Shown here piece by piece: positions 25,468 to 34,927 of a stretch of 37,495 nucleotides of DNA. Numbering within the stretch: the first letter of the stretch is position 1; every line of letters starts with the position of its first letter. The stretch covers positions 1 through 37,495 of the forward strand of contig JAUWAD010000010.1 in the NCBI GenBank assembly GCA_030602225.1, in the 5' to 3' direction. Made by a program: the position numbers and the translations under genes. The DNA is from Bacillota bacterium (GTDB lineage Bacteria; Bacillota; Clostridia; Tissierellales; Tissierellaceae). The notes below the pieces were generated by a model. It was given only the letters and a program-made list of their open reading frames with translations, ran no database searches and was not told the DNA's origin.

Positions 25468-27162
25468 TTAATACTGTGAATCATCTATTTTATCCAGAAA
25501 TTCCTTTATTGGTCCAACAACTCTTTTAATTGTTCCATCCTCAAAAGGATTATCAAGTTCTGCCAATTGAACTAGTTTTGTAAATGGTAGACTTCCCCCT
25601 GCTTTACAAAGTCTTAGATAAGCCTCCCATGCTTCTTTTGAATCTTCCCTATTCTTTATCCAAAACTGGAATGCACAAACCTGAGCTAGGGTGTAATCAA
25701 TATAGTAGAATGGATTAGAGAAAATATGACCTTGTCTAAACCAATAGCCTCCTCTGTTTAACAGATCGTTATCTTCATAATCCTTACTTGGTAGATACTT
25801 TCTTTCTATTCTTCTCCAGGTTTCCTTTCTCTCATCAGGTGTCATATCTGGATTTTGGAAAATCTCATGCTGGAATTCATCCACTGTTACTCCATAGGGG
25901 ATGAAGCTTATGGCTCCAGACAGATGGGAGAATCTATATTTCTCAACTTCATCCTGGAAGAAAGTCTCCATCCATGGCCAGGTTAGAAACTCCATACTCA
26001 TAGAGTGAATTTCACATGCCTCCAATGTGGGAAACTTATATTCAGGAAGTGGGAAATCCATTGACATAAATGTCTGAAATGCATGCCCAGCTTCATGGGT
26101 TAGTACATCTATATCCCCGCTAGTTCCATTGAAGTTGGAAAATATGAAAGGTGCTTTGTAATCTGCTATTACTGTACAATATCCCCCTCCTCTTTTCCCC
26201 TTTTTTGCTTCAAGATCAAGTAACTCATTGTCTATCATGAAGTTGATGAACTTACCGGTCTCATGGGATAGCTGTTCATACATGGTCTTTCCGTTTTCCA
26301 TAATCCACTTTGAATCACCCTTGGGTGTGGCATTTCCAGTTAAATACTCCAGTGGTTCATCGTAGTAATACATCTTTGAAAGTCCAAGTCTTTTTCTTTG
26401 TCTATCTTTTAACTCCTCAACAACTGGAACTAAGTCCCTATAAACTTGGTCTCGATATCCCTTAACCATACTGGCATCATAATCAGTTCTTGATAGCCTC
26501 TTATACCCCATGGGAATATAATTATCATATCCTAGTTTCTTTGCCATGGAATGTCTAGTCTTTACCAATTGATCATATATTCTATCGAATTCTTTTTCAT
26601 TGGCAGTAAAAAAGTCCATATATGCCTTTGTGGCTGCTTTTCTAACATCCCTATCCCTAGATTCCATAAAGGGTCTCATTTGGCTAAGATTTCTTTCTTC
26701 ACCTTGGAATTGAATTTTTGCAGATGCAATCAACTTATCGTATTCTGTAGAAAGCTTGTTCTCCTTTACAAGCTCTTCCATTATTTCTTCACTGAAAGTT
26801 TCTATTTGAACCTGAGCCAGATTAAATAGTTGTTCTCCCCATGTGTTTTCAAGTTCTTTTCTAAAAGGTGTTTTGATAAGTTCCTTGTAGAATTTGGTTA
26901 CCATATTCATGTATCTTGGTGAATTTTCATCCATGAAATTCTGTTCTTCCATGTAAAATTCATCTAGAGTGTTAATGGAATGTCTGATGCTTACCAGTGT
27001 GTGCATTGTTTCCAAATTGTTTCTAAGATTAGTTATCTTTTCGATTATATCATTTTGCTCATGGGCAGATTTTGCTTCTTTAAACTGTAACAGTAACACT
27101 TCAAAATCCTTTTCCATCTGCTCAATATCAGGCCTTTTATACTCGTAATCCTTAAACTTCAT
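25468..27162 (-). CDS. M3 family oligoendopeptidase (zinc metallopeptidase)
   Basis: This 564-residue cytosolic peptidase cleaves short peptides. The zinc motif HEAGH (356-360) supplies two His ligands and the catalytic Glu357; Glu384 in EACEIHSMSMEFL is the third ligand. The surrounding FSNFNGTSGDIDVLTHEAGHAFQ and C-terminal DYTLAQVCAFQFWIKN match the M3 oligoendopeptidase group that differs from classical PepF. The ATG at 27162 has GGGAGG upstream; the longer frame to 27213 adds 17 residues unlike the family. It faces the exporter gene and is divergent from the unknown 562-residue gene. No convincing terminator follows on its strand. Confidence 0.94.
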   Translation of the reverse strand: MKFKDYEYKRPDIEQMEKDFEVLLLQFKEAKSAHEQNDIIEKITNLRNNLETMHTLVSIRHSINTLDEFYMEEQNFMDENSPRYMNMVTKFYKELIKTPFRKELENTWGEQLFNLAQVQIETFSEEIMEELVKENKLSTEYDKLIASAKIQFQGEERNLSQMRPFMESRDRDVRKAATKAYMDFFTANEKEFDRIYDQLVKTRHSMAKKLGYDNYIPMGYKRLSRTDYDASMVKGYRDQVYRDLVPVVEELKDRQRKRLGLSKMYYYDEPLEYLTGNATPKGDSKWIMENGKTMYEQLSHETGKFINFMIDNELLDLEAKKGKRGGGYCTVIADYKAPFIFSNFNGTSGDIDVLTHEAGHAFQTFMSMDFPLPEYKFPTLEACEIHSMSMEFLTWPWMETFFQDEVEKYRFSHLSGAISFIPYGVTVDEFQHEIFQNPDMTPDERKETWRRIERKYLPSKDYEDNDLLNRGGYWFRQGHIFSNPFYYIDYTLAQVCAFQFWIKNREDSKEAWEAYLRLCKAGGSLPFTKLVQLAELDNPFEDGTIKRVVGPIKEFLDKIDDSQY

Positions 27163-27251
27163 TGTCTCAAACCTCCCTCTTTTGTATATTTTTAATATAC
27201 CATAACTGCACAACCATTAGTATAATATTTGAGTTTGTATTATATTGGAAA

Positions 27252-27280
27252 TTGTTAATACTAATAACATAGGGTATAAT
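27252..27280 (+). promoter_or_regulatory. Promoter of the 27309-31948 operon
   Basis: The -35 TTGTTA (27252-27257) and perfect -10 TATAAT (27275-27280) are 17 bases apart, with AGGAGG following before the first gene. Confidence 0.75.
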
Positions 27281-27308
27281 GTATTTGTAATAATCACAGG
27301 AGGTATTA

Positions 27309-28997
27309 ATGACTAATTTTGATTTTAATGCAATAAAACGACTGGATAATTCAGTCACAAAAAAACTTATACAGTATATTAATAGCGATAGAAATTTGGA
27401 TGAAATCTTCATAAACCTTAGAAGTAAATATCCTTTAATAGAGAACAGCAATTTTAGACTGCCCTATATTATGTGGCTATGTTGTGACTATAAGGATAAG
27501 GATAATCTTACTTATATAGATAAGCTAATCGCCCATGACGCTACCCTTACTCCCCAGGAGATTAGTATTCTATTGGATAAAAAAGACTCTTATGTTTCAA
27601 TATTTAGGGTTAAATCCACTAAGGGTTTAAAGACAAATGTGTTTGATCACATCCTAAAGAAGGGTTACCAACTAGATGAGTATTTCCAACAAGGTGTAGT
27701 CACTAAGGGAGACTTCATAATTGGAAGGGTAGGCAATGTCCTTGGTTCGAGAATGTTCTTAGGCGAGATAAATTTTGTTAACAAATCTACTCTTAATATA
27801 ATCCTAAGACTTATACTAAAAGACTATAATACCAAAAACCAAAATCACACTGAAAGTGGACTATATCAATATCTAAAGAATGAGAATCTCTCAGTTTACA
27901 GCTATTATCTTAAAGCAAGCCTGGATCTACTTGAAGGCTCAGATGAGTACCTTCCACCAATCTATTCAGAGCTGGAGACTTTTCAGGAATATCTAAATAC
28001 AAAAAGAGACTCTGATGTGGTGCATAACTATGTAAAAGCTCTATGGGAATTAAATAACTTCTATCTTCATAATAAGAATATCGATTTTATGAAGATAAAC
28101 GAAATGGATATTGTGGACTTTTTTGATTATGCTATTCTATTTAGATTTATATCCAATAAGGATGAATTCAGAGTATTCTACAATGCTCTTAAAGAGTATC
28201 TATTATTTAAGTACAGGAAAAATCCATCCATTTACTCCAATCAGATCAATACCATAAAAACCATTGGAGAAAACAGCTTCAAGTATATTGATGGTTTTAA
28301 GGATTCCAATATTGTTTCTCAGTTAGACTTCACCCTATCAAGGCAAATCCTAGAATCCTTTAATGATGAAGCAATGAATTATATTGATGATTTCACCAAT
28401 ATGGCCTACCATTTAATTGATTTTGAAGGACTTATCCTCACTCCTGCTAAGGCGTTTATTAAAGTATCTGATATGGAATTGTTAAGATCATCATTTAATG
28501 GAGACTACAAATTGCTTTTTTCTGTACCCAACAAAATGAAGGTTCCGATTATTGAACTATTCTATCAATTAGGATTAAGTATGGGTATTTTTGAAATCAA
28601 AAATGGTAGATTAATCCTTTCAGAAGCATCAGATGATTACTTTTTAATTAGTGATAGTAATAAGATTTGGAACCATATAAGAACTTTATTTGAAAGTGAA
28701 ACTATCAATATGACAATGAGTTTTGATATTGTAAGGGCTGAGAAATTTAAGCTAACAATATTTGAGATACTAAGTAGCTGCCCATTATCTTTATTGAATG
28801 AATTTGATAAGTTCAATAAGTATAAGTTTAAGTTGGAAGAAGTTATGCTATATATAAGGTATCTATCATTTATGGGTATAATCTCACAGGATTCATACTA
28901 CGGAAAAGTAAGTTTGACCCAATTGGGTTCAGTCTTATTACCAAGTCTAATGTCTTTGAATGAATCAAATGAATCCCAAATAATTAAGCTCATATGA
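27309..28997 (+). CDS. Uncharacterised 562-residue protein
   Basis: I do not recognise the family. It has no signal peptide or membrane segment and is rich in Asn, Asp, Lys, Ile and aromatic residues, so it is probably a cytosolic, mostly helical protein. Residues about 90-155 (SYVSIFRVKS, GDFIIGRVGNVLGSRMFLGEINF) look like a small beta-rich domain, the middle (about 190-340) is helical, and the C-terminal 100 residues end in a winged-helix-like pattern (LEEVMLYIRYLSFMGIISQDSYYGKVSLTQLGSVLLPSL). The AGGAGG RBS and a good promoter show it is expressed. It is first in an operon with an S9 peptidase (24 bases on) and a YihY protein. Confidence 0.85.
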   Translation: MTNFDFNAIKRLDNSVTKKLIQYINSDRNLDEIFINLRSKYPLIENSNFRLPYIMWLCCDYKDKDNLTYIDKLIAHDATLTPQEISILLDKKDSYVSIFRVKSTKGLKTNVFDHILKKGYQLDEYFQQGVVTKGDFIIGRVGNVLGSRMFLGEINFVNKSTLNIILRLILKDYNTKNQNHTESGLYQYLKNENLSVYSYYLKASLDLLEGSDEYLPPIYSELETFQEYLNTKRDSDVVHNYVKALWELNNFYLHNKNIDFMKINEMDIVDFFDYAILFRFISNKDEFRVFYNALKEYLLFKYRKNPSIYSNQINTIKTIGENSFKYIDGFKDSNIVSQLDFTLSRQILESFNDEAMNYIDDFTNMAYHLIDFEGLILTPAKAFIKVSDMELLRSSFNGDYKLLFSVPNKMKVPIIELFYQLGLSMGIFEIKNGRLILSEASDDYFLISDSNKIWNHIRTLFESETINMTMSFDIVRAEKFKLTIFEILSSCPLSLLNEFDKFNKYKFKLEEVMLYIRYLSFMGIISQDSYYGKVSLTQLGSVLLPSLMSLNESNESQIIKLI

Positions 28998-29021
28998 AAA
29001 ATTATTTTAGGAGGAGACAGT

Positions 29022-31010
29022 ATGGAAAATCTAAATCTTAAGGATTTCTTAAATTTTAAGTTTTTATCAAATATCAATTTATCACCAGATGGTTTGAATC
29101 TAGGTTTTGTGGTGAGTACTCCAGATGAGGATGATAATGATTACAAATCTAATATTCATATTTATTCTGAGGATAGGGGTATAATCCAGTTAACTTCCAT
29201 GGAGGATAGTAAGAGTTTTATCTGGTTGAATTCAAGTACCATTCTATTCCCCGCCATAAGAAAAAAGGATGATATTAAGAAGAAGGATGATAAAAAACCC
29301 CTTACTGTTTACAATAAGATAAATATATATGGTGGTGAGGCCACAAAGGCTTTTGAAATCCCCCTATATGCTTCAAGACTAGAGGTTCTTGATGATGATA
29401 ATTATCTTGTATTGGCTTCTTTTAACAAAAAATATGAAAATTTTCATCTTTTAAGTGAATCAGAGCAAAGAGATAGATTGGATGAAATTAAAGAAGAAGA
29501 TGATTATGAAGTTCTGGATGAAATACCCTTCTGGTCCAACGGGGAAGGATTTACAAATAAAATTAGATCAAGGCTATATCATGTAAATATTAAGGACAAT
29601 GCTATTACACCAATAACAGATGAGTTCACAAATGTTGAACATCTAGCCCTTAACGGTGCAAAGGACAAGGCCTTATTGATAACTTCTTCCTTCACTGACA
29701 AATTGAACCTATACTCTGGTCTTTACCAGCTGGATATAAATACACTAAAGTGCGAAAAAATTTCCCCTATCCTTGAGTTTAATTACTCCTATGCTAACTA
29801 CCTTGAGGATATGATAATTTTTATGGGGACAGATATGAAGCACTATGGAATAAATGAGAATCCAAAAATATATATTACTGAGGATGAAGGTATTACCTAT
29901 GTTAAGATTAATGATTTTGATAGAAGTACCTGGAATTCTGTGGGTTCTGACTGCAGATATGGAGGAAACAGAGCCTTTAAAGTTGATGGAAAGTACCTGT
30001 ATTTTATCTCCACCAACAATAGTAGTTCCAATATTCAGAGGATTTCAATAGATGGTAGGATTGAGCATGTAACAGATGAAATTGGATCTGTTGATGGATT
30101 TGATATTATAGATGGTAAATTGTACATGGTTGCCATGAGAGATTTGAAATTACAAGAAGTTTATTCGGTTGAAGATAAGAAGGAAGTTCAGATTTCATTC
30201 ATAAATTCATGGCTAAATAACAGTAGAAACCTTTCTATTCCTGAAGAAGTGAGATTTAAAAATGACAACAATTCCCTAAATGGTTGGGTTATGAAGCCAA
30301 TTGGGTATGTAAAAGGTAACAAATACCCTGGTATTCTTAATATTCACGGTGGTCCAAAGACTGTATATGGGTCAATTTATTATCATGAAATGCAGGTTTG
30401 GGCAAATAAGGGATACTTTGTATTCTTCATGAATCCAAGGGGAAGCGATGGTCAGGGTAATGAATTCGCAGATATTAGAGGAAAATACGGAACAATTGAC
30501 TATGATGATCTTATGCTGTTTACAGATAAAGTCCTAGAATCCTATCCTTGTATCGATAAGTCAAGAATAGGTGTAACTGGAGGATCCTATGGTGGGTTTA
30601 TGACAAACTGGATTATTGGGCATACAAACAGATTCAAGGCTGCAGCATCTCAAAGAAGTATTTCCAACTGGATCTCTTTCTTTGGGAACTCGGATATTGG
30701 TTATTATTTTTCTAAGGATCAGGTAGGTGCAACTCCTTGGTCTGATGTTGATAAGATGTGGTTCCATTCTCCTCTTAAATATGCTGATAAAGTTGAAACT
30801 CCTACACTTTTCATTCACTCGGATGAGGATTATAGGTGTTGGATCCCCGAAGGATTGCAGATGTATGTAGCTCTAAAATACCATGGAGTCCCATCAAAGC
30901 TAGTGGTGTTTAAGGGAGAAAATCATGAGTTATCAAGATCAGGCAAACCAAAACACAGAGTTCGAAGATTAGAGGAAATAACCAATTGGTTTGAAAAATA
31001 CTTGAAGTAG
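29022..31010 (+). CDS. S9 family (prolyl oligopeptidase / acylaminoacyl-type) serine peptidase
   Basis: This 662-residue peptidase has an N-terminal beta-propeller (about 1-400, with repeated INIYGGE, LYHVNIKDNAITPITDE and GLYQLDINTLKCEKIS blades) that filters substrates, and a C-terminal alpha/beta hydrolase. The catalytic triad is Ser522 (GGSYGGFMTNW), Asp603 (HSDEDYRCWIPEG) and His635 (KGENHELSRSGKP). HGGPKTVYG forms the oxyanion region. There is no signal peptide, so it is probably cytosolic peptide turnover. AGGAGGAGA precedes the ATG; the gene lies 24 bases after the unknown gene and 20 before the YihY gene. Confidence 0.96.
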   Translation: MENLNLKDFLNFKFLSNINLSPDGLNLGFVVSTPDEDDNDYKSNIHIYSEDRGIIQLTSMEDSKSFIWLNSSTILFPAIRKKDDIKKKDDKKPLTVYNKINIYGGEATKAFEIPLYASRLEVLDDDNYLVLASFNKKYENFHLLSESEQRDRLDEIKEEDDYEVLDEIPFWSNGEGFTNKIRSRLYHVNIKDNAITPITDEFTNVEHLALNGAKDKALLITSSFTDKLNLYSGLYQLDINTLKCEKISPILEFNYSYANYLEDMIIFMGTDMKHYGINENPKIYITEDEGITYVKINDFDRSTWNSVGSDCRYGGNRAFKVDGKYLYFISTNNSSSNIQRISIDGRIEHVTDEIGSVDGFDIIDGKLYMVAMRDLKLQEVYSVEDKKEVQISFINSWLNNSRNLSIPEEVRFKNDNNSLNGWVMKPIGYVKGNKYPGILNIHGGPKTVYGSIYYHEMQVWANKGYFVFFMNPRGSDGQGNEFADIRGKYGTIDYDDLMLFTDKVLESYPCIDKSRIGVTGGSYGGFMTNWIIGHTNRFKAAASQRSISNWISFFGNSDIGYYFSKDQVGATPWSDVDKMWFHSPLKYADKVETPTLFIHSDEDYRCWIPEGLQMYVALKYHGVPSKLVVFKGENHELSRSGKPKHRVRRLEEITNWFEKYLK

Positions 31011-31030
31011 TCTCTAAAGGTGGTGGGATT

Positions 31031-31948
31031 ATGGGTAATTTCATTAACAGGTTGAAAAGAAAAAATTCAATAAAATTTATAGATCAATTGGCTTATAGGT
31101 TCTCAAAAAACTATGTTGTAGGTTCAGGAGCACAATTGACATATTTTCTCATACTTTCCATATTCCCATTCATAATAGTTTTACTTAATATTCTTAGCTA
31201 TACACCTCTTGCAAGGGAGGATGTTATTGCAAATATGATTCAGTACCTTCCATATGATATCCAGCTGATTATTGAGGGTTTTGTAAATGATGTTGTTACA
31301 TCATCATCTCAAGGATTATTATCCATTGCTGCAATCGGTGGTATCTGGACTGCATCTTCTGGAGTTAAGGCAATAATCAGGGCAATAAATTCTGCTTATG
31401 ATTATACTGAAAACAGATCCTTTATTAAAATGAAGACTATCTCCATAGTATTTACAATTGCTTTGCTATTTCTAGTACTAATAGTATTTCTGACTTTGAT
31501 TGCAGGTCAGATTGTTGGATATATGCTTTTTGACATTTTTGGATTAGGCGACTTTTTCTCAATACTTTGGAGTAACTTAAGATTCATAATTCCAATGTTG
31601 TTTATGATCATTTTCTTTGCCCTATTGTATAAATATAGTCCAAATGTAATGAAGAATGAAAAGATTAAATTTATTTCAACTTTACCAGGGGCTATTTTCA
31701 CTACCCTCGGTTGGGTAGTAACTTCATTATTATTCTCCTACTATGTCAGTAACTTTGGAAGCTACGCCATAACCTATGGCAGCTTGGGTGGAGTGATTGT
31801 GCTATTGGTTTGGCTATTCATAAGTAGCATAATTATAGTTTTAGGAGGAGAGATAAATGCTACTTTGGAGGATTTGAGAAAGCATGGATATAAAATAAAC
31901 GAACAAAAAAGTGTTATAAATTCAATAAATAATAAGAAAAAACAATGA
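31031..31948 (+). CDS. YihY/BrkB family inner membrane protein
   Basis: This is a 305-residue protein with six predicted membrane helices. The early GSGAQLTYFLILSIFPFIIVLLNIL and WTASSGVKAIIRAINSAYDYTENRSFIKMK match the YihY/virulence factor BrkB family, and the C-terminal half has GSLGGVIVLLVWLFISSIIIVLGGEINATLEDLRKHG. The family was once misnamed RNase BN; its function is unknown. It is the last gene of the operon. Confidence 0.94.
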   Translation: MGNFINRLKRKNSIKFIDQLAYRFSKNYVVGSGAQLTYFLILSIFPFIIVLLNILSYTPLAREDVIANMIQYLPYDIQLIIEGFVNDVVTSSSQGLLSIAAIGGIWTASSGVKAIIRAINSAYDYTENRSFIKMKTISIVFTIALLFLVLIVFLTLIAGQIVGYMLFDIFGLGDFFSILWSNLRFIIPMLFMIIFFALLYKYSPNVMKNEKIKFISTLPGAIFTTLGWVVTSLLFSYYVSNFGSYAITYGSLGGVIVLLVWLFISSIIIVLGGEINATLEDLRKHGYKINEQKSVINSINNKKKQ

Positions 31949-31975
31949 GGATTAATTTTCTCATTGTTTTATTTT
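31939..31975. terminator. Bidirectional terminator shared by the YihY gene and comFC
   Basis: AAAACAATGAG (31939-31949) and CTCATTGTTTT (31960-31970) form a perfect 11-bp stem with T-rich tails on both strands. It overlaps both stop codons of the converging genes. Confidence 0.85.
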
Positions 31976-32623
31976 CCCACTATGATTTGTTGAAGTTAAA
32001 GTTAGACCAGTTACACTTTTTGCTCCAGCCTCAATAATCACTTTACTTACTTCAAGAATTGTAGTCCCTGTGGTTATTATATCATCTATTAATAGAATAT
32101 TTTTATCCCTTAGTTCTTCTTTTCTCTTAACTTTAAATACCTCTTTTAAATTCCCAAGTCGGTCATAATATTGAAGTTTGCTTTGAGGTTTTTTGTTCTT
32201 TGTCTTTATAACGATATCTTTTCCAACATATATCCCCAGTTTATTTCCTATCTCTCTAGCTAATAAATAGGACTGATTATAGCCTCTTTCTGATTCCCTT
32301 AGCCTATGAAGTGGCACTGATATGATCATATCTATATTATTGATTTCTCTTTTTTTAATGGTCTCTAACATAATTTCTGATAGGGGTTTGCAAAGATAAT
32401 TTCCATCCTCAAACTTGAACTTATGGAGAAGATCCTTAGTTATGGAAGTATATAATAGGGATGAGTAAACCCCATTAAGTCGGTCTGATGGGATATCTCT
32501 ATAATCATGAATAAACTCCAACCTTTGATAACACTCAGAGCAAAGGTAATTATTAATGTTATTGGATAACTCATAACAAAAAAAACATTTTCTATCAGTT
32601 GGGTATATTAGTTTTTTTATCAA
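31961..32623 (-). CDS. comFC: ComF family phosphoribosyltransferase-like protein (ComFC)
   Basis: This 220-residue protein has an N-terminal zinc finger (Cys13, Cys16, Cys28, Cys31 in CFFC and CSEC) followed by a PRTase-fold domain with the PRPP-loop-like ILLIDDIITTGTT. SVPLHRLRESERGYNQSYLLA is the typical ComF/GntX segment. In competent bacteria ComFC supports handling of incoming single-stranded DNA. The start is TTG at 32623 behind AGGAGGT. It lies ten bases after recD2, so it may be a DNA-repair/recombination unit; comFA is not adjacent. Confidence 0.93.
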   Translation of the reverse strand: MIKKLIYPTDRKCFFCYELSNNINNYLCSECYQRLEFIHDYRDIPSDRLNGVYSSLLYTSITKDLLHKFKFEDGNYLCKPLSEIMLETIKKREINNIDMIISVPLHRLRESERGYNQSYLLAREIGNKLGIYVGKDIVIKTKNKKPQSKLQYYDRLGNLKEVFKVKRKEELRDKNILLIDDIITTGTTILEVSKVIIEAGAKSVTGLTLTSTNHSGKIKQ

Positions 32624-32633
32624 GATTTACCTC

Positions 32634-34853
32634 CTAAGAGTGTTTAATAAGATGGAAATATTCTCTTATCTTTGGTGCTAATGTCGAGTATCTATTTGCA
32701 ATAAGATTGTTCTTTATCATTTGGTACATATACTTCCTATCTCCCACCAGTACTACCAAAGATTTAGCTCTTGTAATCGCAGTGTAAAGAAGATTTCTTG
32801 TTAGAAGCATGGGTGGCCCTCCAAATAAAGGCAAGACAACACAAGGAAACTCGCTTCCCTGGGACTTATGAATAGTGGTAGCATAGGATAATCTTAGTTC
32901 ATCAACTTGCCTTAAGTCATATTCCACTTCCTTATTATCTTCAAACAAAACAGTGATAATGCCCTCTTCCTGGTCTATGTCCTTGATATATCCTATATCA
33001 CCATTGAAAATTCCTTCTCCTTCTTCAATCACCCTGCCATAATCCTTAACCATCCATCTGGCTTGATAGTTATTCTTTATCTGCATCACTTTATCTCCCA
33101 CTCGGTAAATGTCTTCTCCAATTGTTTTTTCTTCCTTGTTCTTATCCTTTGGGTTAAGGGACCTTTGGAGTTCCTTATTTAAAGCAAGAACACCAACTTC
33201 TCCCTTTCTCATAGGGGATAACACCTGTATATCCTTAATCCCATCGAGACCATAGAACTCAGGCAATCTAGTGGTTACAAGCTCTAGGATAGTATCCTTA
33301 ATGTCCAGAGAGTTATCCCTTTGAATATGGAAGAAATCCCTACCCTTTTCATTTAGTAAAGGATACTCCCCCTTGTTTATCAAATGGGCATTAACTATTA
33401 TCATACTCTCTTCTCCTTGTCTGAAAATCTCATCAAGGTAAACAACATTTATAATTTTTGAATCAATTATATCCCTAAGTACATTTCCTGCTCCTACTGA
33501 TGGTAATTGATCCACATCACCTACTAGTATAAGTCTTGTTCCAGGCCCTATGGCTTTTATGAGATGGTTCATTAACAGTATGTCCATCATGGAAACCTCA
33601 TCCACTATCACGATATCCCCTTCTATAGGATTCTCCTCTCCTTTGCTAAATTCCAGGTCATCATCAAGAAATGAGATTTCAAGTAATCTGTGGATTGTTT
33701 TCGCAACTTTACCCGTTGTTTCAGTTATCCTCTTAGCTGCTCTACCAGTTGGAGCTGCCAGTACTACTTCCAATCCATCTCTTTCAGCCAATTGAATTAT
33801 GGCATTGATTATTGTTGTCTTACCAGTTCCTGGTCCTCCCGTTATGACAGTTACACCACTTTCCAGTGAACTTTTTATAGCTGTTTTTTGCTTTTGTCCA
33901 AATGAAATCCCTTGAACTGACTGAATCTTTTCAATCCCCTTGTCTATATCCAAGGTTATTTCATCCCTTTGACCTAAGCTTAGCTCCACTAAAGCTTTGG
34001 CAACATTGTTCTCAGCAGTATGGTATGGCATGTAATATATTATCTCTCCTGATTCTCTTTTTTGAATGTGAAAGTTCTTTCTAAGAAGCAGACTTTTTAA
34101 TCCATCCTCAATTCCATCTTCTCCAGATTGTAATAGATTTTGAGTCTTCTTAAATAGTTCCTCCTTGGGTAAATAGCAGTGTCCCTCAGCTGCTGCACTC
34201 ATCATGACATACTTTAGTCCTGCCTCTATTCTAAAGGGAGAGTCCTTTTTTAGACCCACTTTTGAAGCTATGTCATCTGCAGTTCTAAAACCCATTCCAT
34301 AAATATCTTCAGATAACCTATATGGATTTTCCCTTATTACATTCATGGTATCATTACCATATACCTTATATATCTTCATCCCCTGATTTATACTTATGCC
34401 ATATTCAGAAAGGGCAACCATTATGTCTCGCATCTCTCTTTGTTCATCATAGGATTCCATTATTCTCTTAAGCTTTTTTTCACCAATTCCCTCTATTTCC
34501 AATAATTTATCCGGTTGGTATTGTATAATCTCCAAGGAAAATTCCCCAAATCTATCTACGATTTTCTTAGCTGTCTTAGGTCCGATATGTGGTATTAATC
34601 CTGAACTCAAATAGTTCTCAATTCCCTTTGTGGTATTAGGTGTAATTGTCTTAACTGAAGAAAATTGAAACTGCTCTCCAAATTTATTGTGATATATCCA
34701 CTCGCCAACCATCTGCACAGGTTCATCCTTGTATATGAAAGGAGCAGTACCAACAAAGGTTATACTGCCCTCAGAAGTATATAACTTGCCAACAGTATAA
34801 CCATTAGATTCATTTCTAAATATTATATCTTCCACTATCCCTTGAATTTCCAA
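32634..34853 (-). CDS. recD2: ATP-dependent RecD-like DNA helicase (RecD2)
   Basis: This 739-residue SF1B 5'-to-3' helicase works without RecBC. It has an N-terminal OB-like region (EIQGIVEDIIFRNESNGYTVGKL), tandem HhH motifs (LIPHIGPKTAKKIVDRFG and LLEIEGIGEKKLKRI), Walker A GGPGTGKTT (339-347), the DEAD-like IVDEVSMMD and VGDVDQLPSVGAGNVL, an SH3 insert, and the C-terminal ATTIHKSQGSEFPCVVLP motif. The TTG at 34853 is chosen because GAGGTG lies six bases upstream; the GTG at 34862 overlaps the RBS. It heads a recD2-comFC operon. Confidence 0.96.
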   Translation of the reverse strand: MEIQGIVEDIIFRNESNGYTVGKLYTSEGSITFVGTAPFIYKDEPVQMVGEWIYHNKFGEQFQFSSVKTITPNTTKGIENYLSSGLIPHIGPKTAKKIVDRFGEFSLEIIQYQPDKLLEIEGIGEKKLKRIMESYDEQREMRDIMVALSEYGISINQGMKIYKVYGNDTMNVIRENPYRLSEDIYGMGFRTADDIASKVGLKKDSPFRIEAGLKYVMMSAAAEGHCYLPKEELFKKTQNLLQSGEDGIEDGLKSLLLRKNFHIQKRESGEIIYYMPYHTAENNVAKALVELSLGQRDEITLDIDKGIEKIQSVQGISFGQKQKTAIKSSLESGVTVITGGPGTGKTTIINAIIQLAERDGLEVVLAAPTGRAAKRITETTGKVAKTIHRLLEISFLDDDLEFSKGEENPIEGDIVIVDEVSMMDILLMNHLIKAIGPGTRLILVGDVDQLPSVGAGNVLRDIIDSKIINVVYLDEIFRQGEESMIIVNAHLINKGEYPLLNEKGRDFFHIQRDNSLDIKDTILELVTTRLPEFYGLDGIKDIQVLSPMRKGEVGVLALNKELQRSLNPKDKNKEEKTIGEDIYRVGDKVMQIKNNYQARWMVKDYGRVIEEGEGIFNGDIGYIKDIDQEEGIITVLFEDNKEVEYDLRQVDELRLSYATTIHKSQGSEFPCVVLPLFGGPPMLLTRNLLYTAITRAKSLVVLVGDRKYMYQMIKNNLIANRYSTLAPKIREYFHLIKHS

Positions 34854-34884
34854 CGTTACCACCTCTAAATGTATTATAACATAG

Positions 34885-34923
34885 AAAAACCTGACAAAGA
34901 TACAAAAGTATCCTCATCAGGTT
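34885..34923 (-). terminator. Intrinsic terminator of metK
   Basis: A 16-bp stem (34888-34903 with 34908-34923; a few G-U pairs) with an AAAA/TTTT loop is followed by TTTTTC on the minus strand. Confidence 0.88.
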
Positions 34924-34927
34924 AATA

